DNA of 64,000 bases from Lacinutrix himadriensis (GTDB taxonomy: Bacteria > Bacteroidota > Bacteroidia > Flavobacteriales > Flavobacteriaceae): contig NZ_LIQI01000032.1 in assembly GCF_001418105.1 (NCBI RefSeq), positions 180,804 to 244,803 on the forward strand. The letters are read 5' to 3'. The translations under genes were made by a program, and so were the position numbers. The notes below the pieces were generated by a model. That model was given only the letters and a program-made list of their open reading frames with translations, was not told the DNA's origin and searched no databases. Of the stretch, positions 19,480 to 27,393 are shown piece after piece (position 1 is the first letter of the stretch; each line of letters opens with the position of its first letter).

Positions 19480-19670
19480 AAAATAATTCTAGAAAATATA
19501 GGCATTTAAAAGCCGTGATGGCTTTAAGAGGTTAGACGAATACAACAAATCAATTTGAATTAGATTTTTCAGGAGATAACCCTAATAATCTTAAGATGGA
19601 AAATTATTCTAAAGGTGTCAGCAGCGAGATTAATACAAAATCAAATATAAGCTTTGAGTTTAAAAAAAAG
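19480..19670 (+). pseudogene. Most decayed partial copy of the AAA ATPase gene (copy 1)
   Basis: The stretch aligns by eye with codons about 30-100 of the intact ATPase at 20782. From about 19535 (GAATACAACAAATCAATTTG onward) it matches copy 2 closely; further left it is more degraded, with many substitutions and no open frame. It joins the conserved non-coding block at the same point as copy 2, showing that the whole unit was duplicated after the ATPase copy had been truncated. Confidence 0.65.
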
Positions 19671-19885
19671 AACCTGTCTTATAGTAATGATTATAGGTGT
19701 TACGACCATATAAAATGAAAATAAATAATAGTCTAAATAATTATAATTAGACGTGTGCACATCGATTGCGCAAGTAGTGCTAATATTTGCATTGTCATTT
19801 AGAAACAAGCACTCTTTTGACAATTGATATAAGTCTACAATGTCAATTTAAAAGAAATAAGTAGGCCTAACCTAAATTTTTCGAA
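19671..19885 (+). repeat. Conserved non-coding block, unit 1
   Basis: About 215 bp, repeated as 20358-20580 with only scattered differences. It contains a GTCTAA...TTAGAC stem (10-base loop) and a GTGCA...TGC stem-like region, and ends with the shared leader CTAAATTTTTCGAA directly before the peptide ATG. It is the probable promoter/5' UTR of the peptide gene and could also encode an antisense RNA. Confidence 0.6.
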
Positions 19886-19996
19886 ATGAAAAGACTTAAA
19901 GAAGGATTAATAAAAGCGGCTATATTTTTAGCTCCTTTTATTTCAGAAGCTATAGTAAATGCTATAGATAAGATTAAGATTGAAAATAAGAAATAA
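19886..19996 (+). CDS. Small hydrophobic Fst/Ldr-like peptide, copy 1 (36 aa)
   Basis: 36 codons from ATG 19886: a basic N-terminus (MKRLKEG), a hydrophobic core (AAIFLAPFISEAIVNAI) and a charged tail ending KIENKK. It aligns without gaps for 25 residues with the second peptide at 20581, sharing K5, L8-I9, A12-I13, P17, E21-A22 and the terminal KK. The layout (short membrane helix with a central proline, polar tail) resembles Fst/Ldr type I toxins; homology to them is inference. The frame stayed open while the adjacent ATPase copies decayed. Confidence 0.6.
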   Translation: MKRLKEGLIKAAIFLAPFISEAIVNAIDKIKIENKK

Positions 19997-20002
19997 ACCT
20001 CA

Positions 20003-20060
20003 ATTGTGATTTATCACAATAGTATTAAAAATTGGCAGATATCTTTATCTGCCAATTTTT
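20003..20060 (+). terminator. Paired hairpins after peptide 1, terminator/attenuator
   Basis: ATTGTGA-tttа-style stem at 20003-20020 (ATTGTGA / TCACAAT) is followed at 20027-20060 by AAAATTGGCAGAT / ATCTGCCAATTTTT with a 6-base loop and T run, a classic terminator. The same two-hairpin layout follows peptide 2. Confidence 0.75.
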
Positions 20061-20089
20061 AAATTATATAATACGTTTTAAACTAAGTA

Positions 20090-20357
20090 ATGGAAAAAAT
20101 TAAAATATCAAACTTTAGAAAAATTAAGGATACATGGGGCTTAGATTTGGCACCAGTAACCTTTTTTTACTGGAAAAAATAATTCAGGGAAGTCTAGTGT
20201 ATTAAAAACACTTATGGTTTGAGTGATTACACCAATACAACAAATCAATTTGAATTAGATTTTTTAGGAGATACCCCTAGTAATCTTAAGAGTGAAAATT
20301 ATTCTAAAGGTATCAACAGGGAGATTAAGACAAAATCAAATATAAGCCTTGAATTTT
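20090..20357 (+). pseudogene. Truncated, frameshifted copy of the AAA ATPase gene (copy 2)
   Basis: Begins with the same ATG context and codons as the intact gene at 20782 (MEKIKISNFRKIK), but has one extra T in the T run near 20165 and one missing T near 20220, so the frame stops after about 30 codons at TAA. Similarity ends near codon 95, where it joins the conserved non-coding block. It is less decayed than copy 1. Confidence 0.85.
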
Positions 20358-20580
20358 AAAAAAAAATCCTGTCTTATAGTAATGGTTATAGGTGTTACAA
20401 CCATATAAAATGAAAATAAATAATAGTCTAAATAATTATAATTAGACGTGTGCATGTCGATTGCACAAGTAGTTCTAATATTTGCATTGTCATTAAGAAA
20501 TAAGTAGTCTAATGGCAATTGATATAAGCCAAAAGGTCAATTTAAAAAAAATCAAGTAGGCGTAATCTAAATTTTTCGAA
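20358..20580 (+). repeat. Conserved non-coding block, unit 2
   Basis: Second copy of 19671-19885. The GTCTAA...TTAGAC stem is identical, and a GTGCA-tgtcgat-TGCAC stem is perfect here. It ends with the same leader CTAAATTTTTCGAA before the peptide ATG. Confidence 0.6.
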
Positions 20581-20688
20581 ATGGTTAAATTTAAGCAATT
20601 ATTAATAGGCATAGCTATAGCAGCTATTCCTGTTGTCTTAGAAGCACTAAAAGATAGTGCTTCTAATGAGGGGGAAAGTAAGAAGTAA
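20581..20688 (+). CDS. Small hydrophobic Fst/Ldr-like peptide, copy 2 (35 aa)
   Basis: 35 codons from ATG 20581: basic N-terminus (MVKFKQ), hydrophobic core (LLIGIAIAAIPVVLEALKD) and a polar tail ending ESKK. It is clearly related to peptide 1, yet far more diverged in sequence than the surrounding non-coding block, which suggests diversifying change. It is the leader gene of the intact ATPase, separated by a two-hairpin terminator/attenuator. Membrane-active toxin, leader or signal peptide are all possible. Confidence 0.6.
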   Translation: MVKFKQLLIGIAIAAIPVVLEALKDSASNEGESKK

Positions 20689-20718
20689 ACCTCAGTTGTG
20701 CTTTATCACAATAGTATT

Positions 20719-20752
20719 AAAAATTGGCAGGTAAAGATATCTGCCAATTTTT
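20719..20752 (+). terminator. Terminator/attenuator between peptide 2 and the ATPase
   Basis: AAATTGGCAG / CTGCCAATTT with a 10-base loop and flanking A and T runs, 30 bp upstream of the ATPase ATG. It should make ATPase expression partly conditional on read-through. Confidence 0.7.
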
Positions 20753-20781
20753 AAATTATATAATACGTTTTAAACTAAGTA

Positions 20782-22464
20782 ATGGAAAAAATTAAAATAT
20801 CAAACTTCAGAAAAATTAAGGAGACTTGGGAACTTGATTTGGCACCAATAACCTTTTTTACTGGAAAAAATAATTCAGGGAAGTCTAGTGCATTAAAAGC
20901 ACTTATGGTTTTGAGTGATTACACCAATTCAACAATTCATTTTAAATTAGATTTTTTAGGAGATAACTCAAGTAGTCACAAAATTGAGAACTATTCCAAT
21001 TGTATCAATTGGAAAAATAATACAAAATCAAATATTTCTTTTGAGTATGAAAGATATGGTCATTTGTTTGCTCTAGTTTTTTCTCCAACTTTAATTGATA
21101 AGCAAGATTATTTTGAAAGTGGGATATTGGAATCGTTATCAATCTTAAATAAACAAAATGAATCAAAAATTGAATTTAAAAGACAAGGAGGTGAATCTTA
21201 TAGTTTGTATTTTAACAATAGATTTTTATCTAGAAATAACTATTTAAATGAGTCAAATGAAAAAGAAAGATTAAAAAACACGAAAAAAACGGTTGAGAAA
21301 ACGATTGAGAAGCTTGAATTGAAAACGAAAAAAGAACTTGGTCTTAGTTCGACTTTGCCAATTTCTTCAAAAAATTTGATTATGTTGTTAGGTTCTGCAA
21401 TGCCAGTAGTTGGAATCGCCTTGTCAATAGCTGGTCTTTCAGCTGATTATAAGTTAAAAAAAATAGATGAAAAAACTAAAATAAACTTAAAATCAGAACT
21501 TGAGAAACTAACAAAGTATTTAGTTATAATAAATGAAAAGATTAAGAACATAAATAAATCAATTAGAAGTGCGACAAAAGACGTAATATTTTCACCTTCA
21601 TTTGAATTAGATAAATTATCTCAAAACGATTTAGATCTAAACAATATTTTCAATAAAATCTTAATTTCATATTTTAAAGATGGTAAAGAGGATGTGGGAA
21701 ATATCGATGTCAAGGATGAAACTATTAAGTTAAATACTTTTAGCGAAGAGCTAATGGATTTATTTCAGTTCAAAGTAGATCATTTATCACCTCATAGATA
21801 TAATCAGGAGCGTTTAATTCTAAATGAAGGAACATCCGATGATATAAGTAAACTAGCAAAAAAACAGATAAACAAAGGGATTAAAAAAGGATCAATTGCT
21901 GATGAATTTATAATAAAATGGATGAGTGAGTTCGATATAGGAATAAACTATGAAATAATATCTATCTATGGACAGGCAAGTGTAATTAATGTTTTTGAAG
22001 AAGGGATTGAAAAGCCAATCAATATTGCCGATAAAGGCTTTGGTGCAGGACAAATATTTACGATTCTGCTTAAAATTGCTCAAAAAATTGATGAACAAAA
22101 AGTCAACTTAAAAAAGTATTTTTATTTTCCTGAATTTTCTCATTCAAACCAAGTGGTTATCATTGAAGAACCAGAAGCCAACCTTCATCCAGCTTTACAA
22201 GCCAAGTTAACAGATTTGTTTCTTGATGCTTATACAATTTATGGTATTAGATTTATTCTAGAAACACATTCAGAATACATGATAAGGAAATCTCAACTAT
22301 TAAATCTTGAGAACAAATGTTTCAAGCTTTATTATTTTGATGAAGAAGGTCCTTATGAAATGGAGTATACTAAAAAAGGAGGCTTTTCTAGAGGGTTTGG
22401 TAAAGACTTTTATGATGTGAATGATAATTTAGCCTTGGAATTGGTTTTAAAAGCAAATAGTTAA
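20782..22464 (+). CDS. AAA ATPase (AAA_21/OLD-like) with internal hydrophobic segment
   Basis: 560 residues. Walker A GKNNSGKSS (about 28-36), Walker B VVIIEEPEANLHP (about 457-469), switch histidine LETHSEYM (about 494), and a C-terminal YxMxY..GG.S.GFG..FYD tail, similar to AAA_21/DUF3696 defence ATPases. Between them is a charged coiled coil with a hydrophobic stretch (LIMLLGSAMPVVGIALSIAG, about 205-224) that could insert in the membrane. The next gene starts on its stop codon (TAATGG), so they act together. Probably the sensor/motor of a two-gene defence module. Confidence 0.8.
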   Translation: MEKIKISNFRKIKETWELDLAPITFFTGKNNSGKSSALKALMVLSDYTNSTIHFKLDFLGDNSSSHKIENYSNCINWKNNTKSNISFEYERYGHLFALVFSPTLIDKQDYFESGILESLSILNKQNESKIEFKRQGGESYSLYFNNRFLSRNNYLNESNEKERLKNTKKTVEKTIEKLELKTKKELGLSSTLPISSKNLIMLLGSAMPVVGIALSIAGLSADYKLKKIDEKTKINLKSELEKLTKYLVIINEKIKNINKSIRSATKDVIFSPSFELDKLSQNDLDLNNIFNKILISYFKDGKEDVGNIDVKDETIKLNTFSEELMDLFQFKVDHLSPHRYNQERLILNEGTSDDISKLAKKQINKGIKKGSIADEFIIKWMSEFDIGINYEIISIYGQASVINVFEEGIEKPINIADKGFGAGQIFTILLKIAQKIDEQKVNLKKYFYFPEFSHSNQVVIIEEPEANLHPALQAKLTDLFLDAYTIYGIRFILETHSEYMIRKSQLLNLENKCFKLYYFDEEGPYEMEYTKKGGFSRGFGKDFYDVNDNLALELVLKANS

Positions 22465-23450
22465 TGGAGTCTAACGTTTATCTTTCAAAAGATTTTTTTG
22501 ATTATTTGTTTAATAACAAATCAATTCAAGATAATTCAGTTGGTATAGAAACTTCTACAGAAAAACTTAATTATCAAAAAATCACTCAAATTATCACCAA
22601 ATCACATCTTCAATTAAGCTACACTATAAAAGAAATTTTAGATATAATACAGGAAAAAAAGGATCCTATTAAATCAGCTTGGTTAAATACTATAATTAAA
22701 ACACCATATAACAAAAGTTATGATGCTAATATTGATTATTCAAAACCTAATTCTATTTTCTTCGAAGGTGATGTTGATTGTATGCAAATTTCATCTAAAC
22801 GAAATGTTTTGTGTAAAGGAACTAACTATAATTTTAAAGGTGAGTTTTTTAAGAGTCCATTAAGATCAGAATTTGACATAAGGATGAATACAAAAGATGT
22901 ATCTAATAGTTTTCATGAGTGTAAAAACATTATCTTAATTGATCCATATATTTTCGCGAATGAATTTAAGAAAAAAAATAGTTTAATTAATTTTTTAACT
23001 ACTTGTTTTAATTATAAAAATAGGAGTGCAGAAAAAAATTTAACCATAATTTCTGAATTCCCTACTAATACAGGTCATCCCGATTTTGTGAAAAATAAAA
23101 TTGTAAATCAATATTTATTAATTTTATCTGAATCTTTAAATATTCCTAAAAATAACATTACAATATTAAGACATGTTGGCTCAGAATTTCAGGGTAATAG
23201 ACATGTAATTACTGATTACGCTTTAATGGATTTACAACATGTTTTTGATAGAGATAATGGTGTCGTTTCAGGACTTTATTTCTATAATAATGAAATTGAC
23301 AAAAACTTTGTTAAGGCTAATACTTATATAAAAAAAATAAAAGACCTGAATGAAAAATCTAATGAAAAGTATGATGAGGCGCACGATGAAAAACTAAAGC
23401 AAAACAATTTAAAATTCGGAAACATTCTAAATAACCCATTATTCAACTAG
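22464..23450 (+). CDS. Unknown partner of the AAA ATPase (putative effector, 328 aa)
   Basis: I do not recognise the family. The N-terminal ~110 residues are helical. The C-terminal half has alternating strands and helices with two marked segments: NIILIDPYIFANEF (about 155-168) and GNRHVITDYALMDLQHVFDR (about 249-268). The latter resembles the histidine/arginine loop seen in PLD-like and MIT_C-like folds, but a full HxK motif is absent. It overlaps the ATPase stop by one base. By analogy with two-gene ATPase-effector systems (for example Septu, Gabija), it is the likely effector; this is inference. Confidence 0.6.
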   Translation: MESNVYLSKDFFDYLFNNKSIQDNSVGIETSTEKLNYQKITQIITKSHLQLSYTIKEILDIIQEKKDPIKSAWLNTIIKTPYNKSYDANIDYSKPNSIFFEGDVDCMQISSKRNVLCKGTNYNFKGEFFKSPLRSEFDIRMNTKDVSNSFHECKNIILIDPYIFANEFKKKNSLINFLTTCFNYKNRSAEKNLTIISEFPTNTGHPDFVKNKIVNQYLLILSESLNIPKNNITILRHVGSEFQGNRHVITDYALMDLQHVFDRDNGVVSGLYFYNNEIDKNFVKANTYIKKIKDLNEKSNEKYDEAHDEKLKQNNLKFGNILNNPLFN

Positions 23451-23479
23451 CAACACACAACCACCACACAAATAGAACA

Positions 23480-23487
23480 TACATTTG
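23480..23487 (+). promoter_or_regulatory. Bacteroidota -7 box before the type I R-M operon
   Basis: TACATTTG matches the TAnnTTTG consensus of Bacteroidota promoters and lies 18 bp before the ATG at 23506. A clear TTG -33 element at the right distance is not seen, so the call is tentative. Confidence 0.4.
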
Positions 23488-23505
23488 TTAAACAAAAATC
23501 AAACT

Positions 23506-23970
23506 ATGACGAAAACAAATTTCGGTAAGTTTAGAGAACAAGAGTTGGTTGGCACCAATGGCGTTATTAACGAGTTCATGCGTGCCTTTGATTTAGAACT
23601 GTTAAATTATATGTCAAATGAAGATAAACCTGTTGGCGCAGAAGTAAGAGATTATTACGATATTAATGAGGCTGGTCAAAAATTTCTATTAAATTTAAAA
23701 GACGATATACTAACGTTTAGAGATGATTATTATGCAATGAAATCAACCATAGATATAGCTAAACGAATTGATTTAAATGTAGAAACCGTTTATCCCTATG
23801 TAAAATACAGAACGTTCTCCAAAGAAGGTTATAATATAACACCTGTAAAAACATTTGTTTCATTTAAAGATTTTAATCCAACAAGTAAGGTTTATTATTT
23901 ATCTAGCTTTCAAATATTAAGAGATATTCAAATGGACGATCGCTTCAATAAATTAAAAAAAAAGAATTAA
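23506..23970 (+). CDS. Hypothetical protein at head of type I R-M operon (154 aa)
   Basis: Start at ATG 23506 (MTKTNFGKF), 18 bp after a -7 box; an in-frame TTG seven codons earlier is less likely. Soluble, helical, no recognised domain; the segment IDIAKRIDLNVETVYPYVKYRTF looks like a helix-turn-helix-type stretch (residues about 80-102). It is 3 bp upstream of the 98-aa gene and co-transcribed with hsdM. A regulatory or accessory role in the R-M system is inference from position. Confidence 0.55.
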   Translation: MTKTNFGKFREQELVGTNGVINEFMRAFDLELLNYMSNEDKPVGAEVRDYYDINEAGQKFLLNLKDDILTFRDDYYAMKSTIDIAKRIDLNVETVYPYVKYRTFSKEGYNITPVKTFVSFKDFNPTSKVYYLSSFQILRDIQMDDRFNKLKKKN

Positions 23971-23973
23971 ATT

Positions 23974-24270
23974 ATGGCAAATGTAAAATGCGAAATAGAG
24001 GGTAAAATTAATTTAATAAAAAAGAAGGTATCTTCTGATTTATTAAAAGTAGGTGCTCGCTTTTTTTGTATCGAAGAAGACTCTCTATTCTTCAAAACTA
24101 ATGTAGAACCTAAAGATGGTAATTACATGTGCTGCAATGAATCTGGAATAATTAAGTGGTTTCCTGGAGATTTATTGGTGCTTAGGTTAAATGGGGTGCA
24201 TGACAATTTAAGACATTTATCAAGAGATTTATTAAGCGAAGCCTTAAAACAAAAATCAAATAATGAGTAA
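23974..24270 (+). CDS. Hypothetical protein overlapping hsdM (98 aa)
   Basis: Small beta-rich protein with three cysteines (KCEIE, FFCIEE, MCCNE) and no known domain. It overlaps the hsdM start by 8 bases, so translation is coupled to the methyltransferase. Together with the 154-aa gene it forms a two-gene leader not usual for a type I R-M operon. Confidence 0.55.
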   Translation: MANVKCEIEGKINLIKKKVSSDLLKVGARFFCIEEDSLFFKTNVEPKDGNYMCCNESGIIKWFPGDLLVLRLNGVHDNLRHLSRDLLSEALKQKSNNE

Positions 24271-26047
24271 CATAAATAACAAAGTAGACGTAGGATTCAT
24301 ATGGCAAATCACAGACGATGTCTTACGTGATGCCTTTAAGAAAAATGAAATTGGAGATGTACTATTACCTTTTGTAGTAATACGTAGACTAGATTGTATG
24401 CTCGAAAACGTAAACGAAAATGTACGTAAAAGCTACAACGATTTTAAAGATAAGGTTAGCGAAGACAAGTTAGATCCAATCCTTAAAAAAGCAGCAGGTG
24501 GTTTAACGTATTACAACACATCAAAACACACGCTTAATTCGTTAAAAGACGAACCGCAATATATTGAAATCAACTTCAATAACTACTTAAACGGATTCAA
24601 TCCAGAAGTACGCGATATTTTAGAAAGTTTTCAATTTGATAAAATTATAGCGCGATTGGTAAAAAACCGTTTGTTATATGAAATGATTGATGCCATCTGC
24701 AAAATTGACTTGCATCAAGATACCATAGATAACCATAGTATGGGTTACGTGTTTGAGGAGTTAATACGTATATCTAATGAGCAATCCAACGAAACTGCTG
24801 GAGAGCATTTTACACCACGTGATGTTATTGCTTTAATGAATGCTATCATCTTCACACCTGAAAAAGACGAGCTTTGTAAGTCTGGTATTATACGCACCAT
24901 TTTCGATCCTGCTTGTGGTACAGGTGGTATGGTGAATCTAGGTAAAAACTTTGTGTTAGACGAAATCTGTAAAGATTCCAACAACAAACCAACCATGTTG
25001 ACTTATGGTCAAGAATTAAATGAGCAGTCTTGTGCTATAGCAAAGTCGGAAGCCTTAATCTCTGGGGAAAACCCTAGAGATGTAAAACATGGTAACTCAT
25101 TTACAGACGACCAATTTCAAGGCAAGCAATTTCACTACATGATGGCAAATCCACCATATGGTGTAACGTGGAAAAAAGATAAAAACTTTATAGAAAACGA
25201 AGCGCTAAATCCTGCAGGACGTTTTTATGCAGGAACACCGCGTACTAGTGACGGACAATTATTGTTCTTACAACATATGATTGCTAAAATGGACAAAACC
25301 AACGGTTCTAGAATTGGTGTGGTTACCAACGGGTCGCCATTATTTACAGGAGATGCAGGAAGTGGCGAAAGCGACATACGTAAATGGATTATAGAAAACG
25401 ATTGGCTAGAGTGTATTGTGGCTTTACCTAAAGATTTGTTTTACAACACAGGTATTAACACCTACATCTGGTTTTTAACCAATAAAAAAGCGGAAAACCG
25501 TAAAGGTAAAGTGCAATTAATTAATGGGAATGCGAGCAAAGTAATTGGTACCAATGCGAAAGGAAAAGAAGAAAGCGAGCACATTTTCGCGCGCTCTAAC
25601 AAAAAGAGTTTAGGTAACAAACGTAACGAGTTTACTGATGCCCATATTGCTGCTTTGTTAGACTTGTATACCAATTTTGAAGAAACCGAACACTGCAAAA
25701 TTTACAATAATGACGATTTTGGCTATTACCAACTCACCATAGAACAACCATTGTATAAAGACGGTAAAATGGTAATGAGTAAAGGCAACCCAAAACCAGA
25801 CTCTAAAAAACGTGATAAAGAAAACGTACCATTAACCGACGATATAGAAACCTACTTCGCTAACGAGGTATTGCCACACGTGCCAGAAGCATGGATAGAT
25901 TACGATAAAACCCGTATTGGCTACGAAATTAACTTTACCAAATACTTTTACGAGTACAAAGGTTTACAGCCAGCTGCCGAAATTAAAGCAGAAATTGTTG
26001 ACCTTGAAAAAGATATCACAAAACTTTTAAATGATTTGTTAGCCTAA
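24263..26047 (+). CDS. hsdM: Type I restriction-modification DNA methyltransferase subunit HsdM
   Basis: 594 residues. HsdM_N region (about 10-150), SAM motif DPACGTGGMV (about 215-224), catalytic NPPYGVTW (about 295-302), and a C-terminal helical tail for HsdS binding. It differs in length and sequence from the HsdM at 2144-3697 and belongs to another type I subfamily. The operon is two small genes, hsdM, hsdS, AlbA_2 and hsdR. Its stop overlaps the hsdS start (TAATGA). Confidence 0.95.
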   Translation: MSNINNKVDVGFIWQITDDVLRDAFKKNEIGDVLLPFVVIRRLDCMLENVNENVRKSYNDFKDKVSEDKLDPILKKAAGGLTYYNTSKHTLNSLKDEPQYIEINFNNYLNGFNPEVRDILESFQFDKIIARLVKNRLLYEMIDAICKIDLHQDTIDNHSMGYVFEELIRISNEQSNETAGEHFTPRDVIALMNAIIFTPEKDELCKSGIIRTIFDPACGTGGMVNLGKNFVLDEICKDSNNKPTMLTYGQELNEQSCAIAKSEALISGENPRDVKHGNSFTDDQFQGKQFHYMMANPPYGVTWKKDKNFIENEALNPAGRFYAGTPRTSDGQLLFLQHMIAKMDKTNGSRIGVVTNGSPLFTGDAGSGESDIRKWIIENDWLECIVALPKDLFYNTGINTYIWFLTNKKAENRKGKVQLINGNASKVIGTNAKGKEESEHIFARSNKKSLGNKRNEFTDAHIAALLDLYTNFEETEHCKIYNNDDFGYYQLTIEQPLYKDGKMVMSKGNPKPDSKKRDKENVPLTDDIETYFANEVLPHVPEAWIDYDKTRIGYEINFTKYFYEYKGLQPAAEIKAEIVDLEKDITKLLNDLLA

Positions 26048-27384
26048 TGAAGACATACGAATCATATAAGGAAAGTGGGATTAATTGGATTGGCAAGATT
26101 CCTGAACATTGGGAAATTAAGAAAATGAAGTGGATAACTTCAATTAAAAGAGGTGCTTCACCAAGACCAATAGCTGACCCAAAATATTTTGATGATGAAA
26201 AAGGAGAATTTTCGTGGGTTAGAATTGCAGATGTTTCTGCTAGTGAAAGATATTTATTAGAGACTAAGGAGAAATTATCAGAGTTAGGAGCATCATTAAG
26301 CGTGAAAAGATATCCAGGTGATTTCTTTTTAAGTATCGCTGGTTCTGTGGGAAAACCAATTATAACAAAAATTAAATGTTGTATTCATGATGGATTTGTT
26401 TGGTTTCCAGAATTGAAATTAAATCCTGAATTTCTATATTATATTTTTCAATCAGATTTGCCTTTTGGTGGTTTAGGAAAAGTAGGAACACAGTTAAATT
26501 TAAATACGGAAACAATTGGAAATATTCAAATACCTTATATTTCTGATGAAGATGTTACGTCAATCGTAAACTACCTAGACCACAAAACCCAAATCATTGA
26601 TGGGTTAATAGAAAAAAAGGAGCAATTAATAAAAAAACTACAAGCACAACGACAAGCCATAATTAACGAAGCAGTTACCAAAGGTTTAAACCCAAATGCC
26701 AAACTAAAAGATTCTGGTATTGAGTGGTTGGGTGAATATAATTCTAATTGGAGCATTAAGAGAATAAAGCATATTACTTATGTGAAAGGAAGAATTGGTT
26801 GGCAAGGTTTGAAATCTGAAGACTTTAGAGAAGTCGGACCTTATTTAGTTACTGGAACAGATTTTAATAAGGGAAAAATAAAATGGGATACTTGTCACAG
26901 AGTAGATTACGATAGGTATGAAGTAGATGAAAACATCCAATTGTTGGATGATGATGTTTTAATAACAAAAGATGGTACTATTGGTAAAATAGCAATTGTA
27001 AAAAACAAACCAGAAAAAGTTACTTTAAATTCTGGTGTTTTTGTTACTCGACCATTAAATAAGGATTATTTACAAGATTACTTTTTCTGGTTATTAAGTT
27101 CTGACGTATTTAACCTATTTATTGATTTTAATAAATCAGGTGCAACTATTCAGCACCTATATCAAAACGTTTTTAATGAATTTAGTTTTGCCTTACCGAC
27201 CGATTTAGGAGAACAACAAGAGATTGTAAATCATTTAGATTTGAAAACTAATAAAATGGATTTATTAATTGATAAAATAAAACTTCAAATCAAAAAACTA
27301 AAAGCCTACCGTCAATCTATCATTAGTGAAGCAGTAACAGGCAAAATAGATGTAAGAGAATGGCAAGCTACATCTAAAAACTAA
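26047..27384 (+). CDS. hsdS: Type I restriction-modification specificity subunit HsdS
   Basis: 445 residues. Two halves start alike (YKESGINWIGKIPEHW and LKDSGIEWLGEYNSNW), each a target-recognition domain followed by a helical spacer (DHKTQIIDGLIEKKEQLIKK, then DLKTNKMDLLIDKIKLQIKK). This is the normal two-domain HsdS that defines a bipartite recognition site. It starts on the last base of the hsdM stop. The AlbA_2 gene follows 9 bp later. Confidence 0.95.
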   Translation: MKTYESYKESGINWIGKIPEHWEIKKMKWITSIKRGASPRPIADPKYFDDEKGEFSWVRIADVSASERYLLETKEKLSELGASLSVKRYPGDFFLSIAGSVGKPIITKIKCCIHDGFVWFPELKLNPEFLYYIFQSDLPFGGLGKVGTQLNLNTETIGNIQIPYISDEDVTSIVNYLDHKTQIIDGLIEKKEQLIKKLQAQRQAIINEAVTKGLNPNAKLKDSGIEWLGEYNSNWSIKRIKHITYVKGRIGWQGLKSEDFREVGPYLVTGTDFNKGKIKWDTCHRVDYDRYEVDENIQLLDDDVLITKDGTIGKIAIVKNKPEKVTLNSGVFVTRPLNKDYLQDYFFWLLSSDVFNLFIDFNKSGATIQHLYQNVFNEFSFALPTDLGEQQEIVNHLDLKTNKMDLLIDKIKLQIKKLKAYRQSIISEAVTGKIDVREWQATSKN

Positions 27385-27393
27385 CAACTAATT

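Noticed and set aside
19641..20518. Two 60-codon minus-strand frames (19641-19823, 20336-20518) with matching sequence and a hydrophobic centre
   Set aside because: They overlap the duplicated non-coding block and ATPase remnants, so similarity follows from the duplication; no leader or partner supports translation. An antisense RNA is more likely than a protein.
19480..23450. Retron (non-coding RNA plus ATPase)
   Set aside because: The conserved non-coding block suggested an msr/msd, but no reverse transcriptase gene is present.
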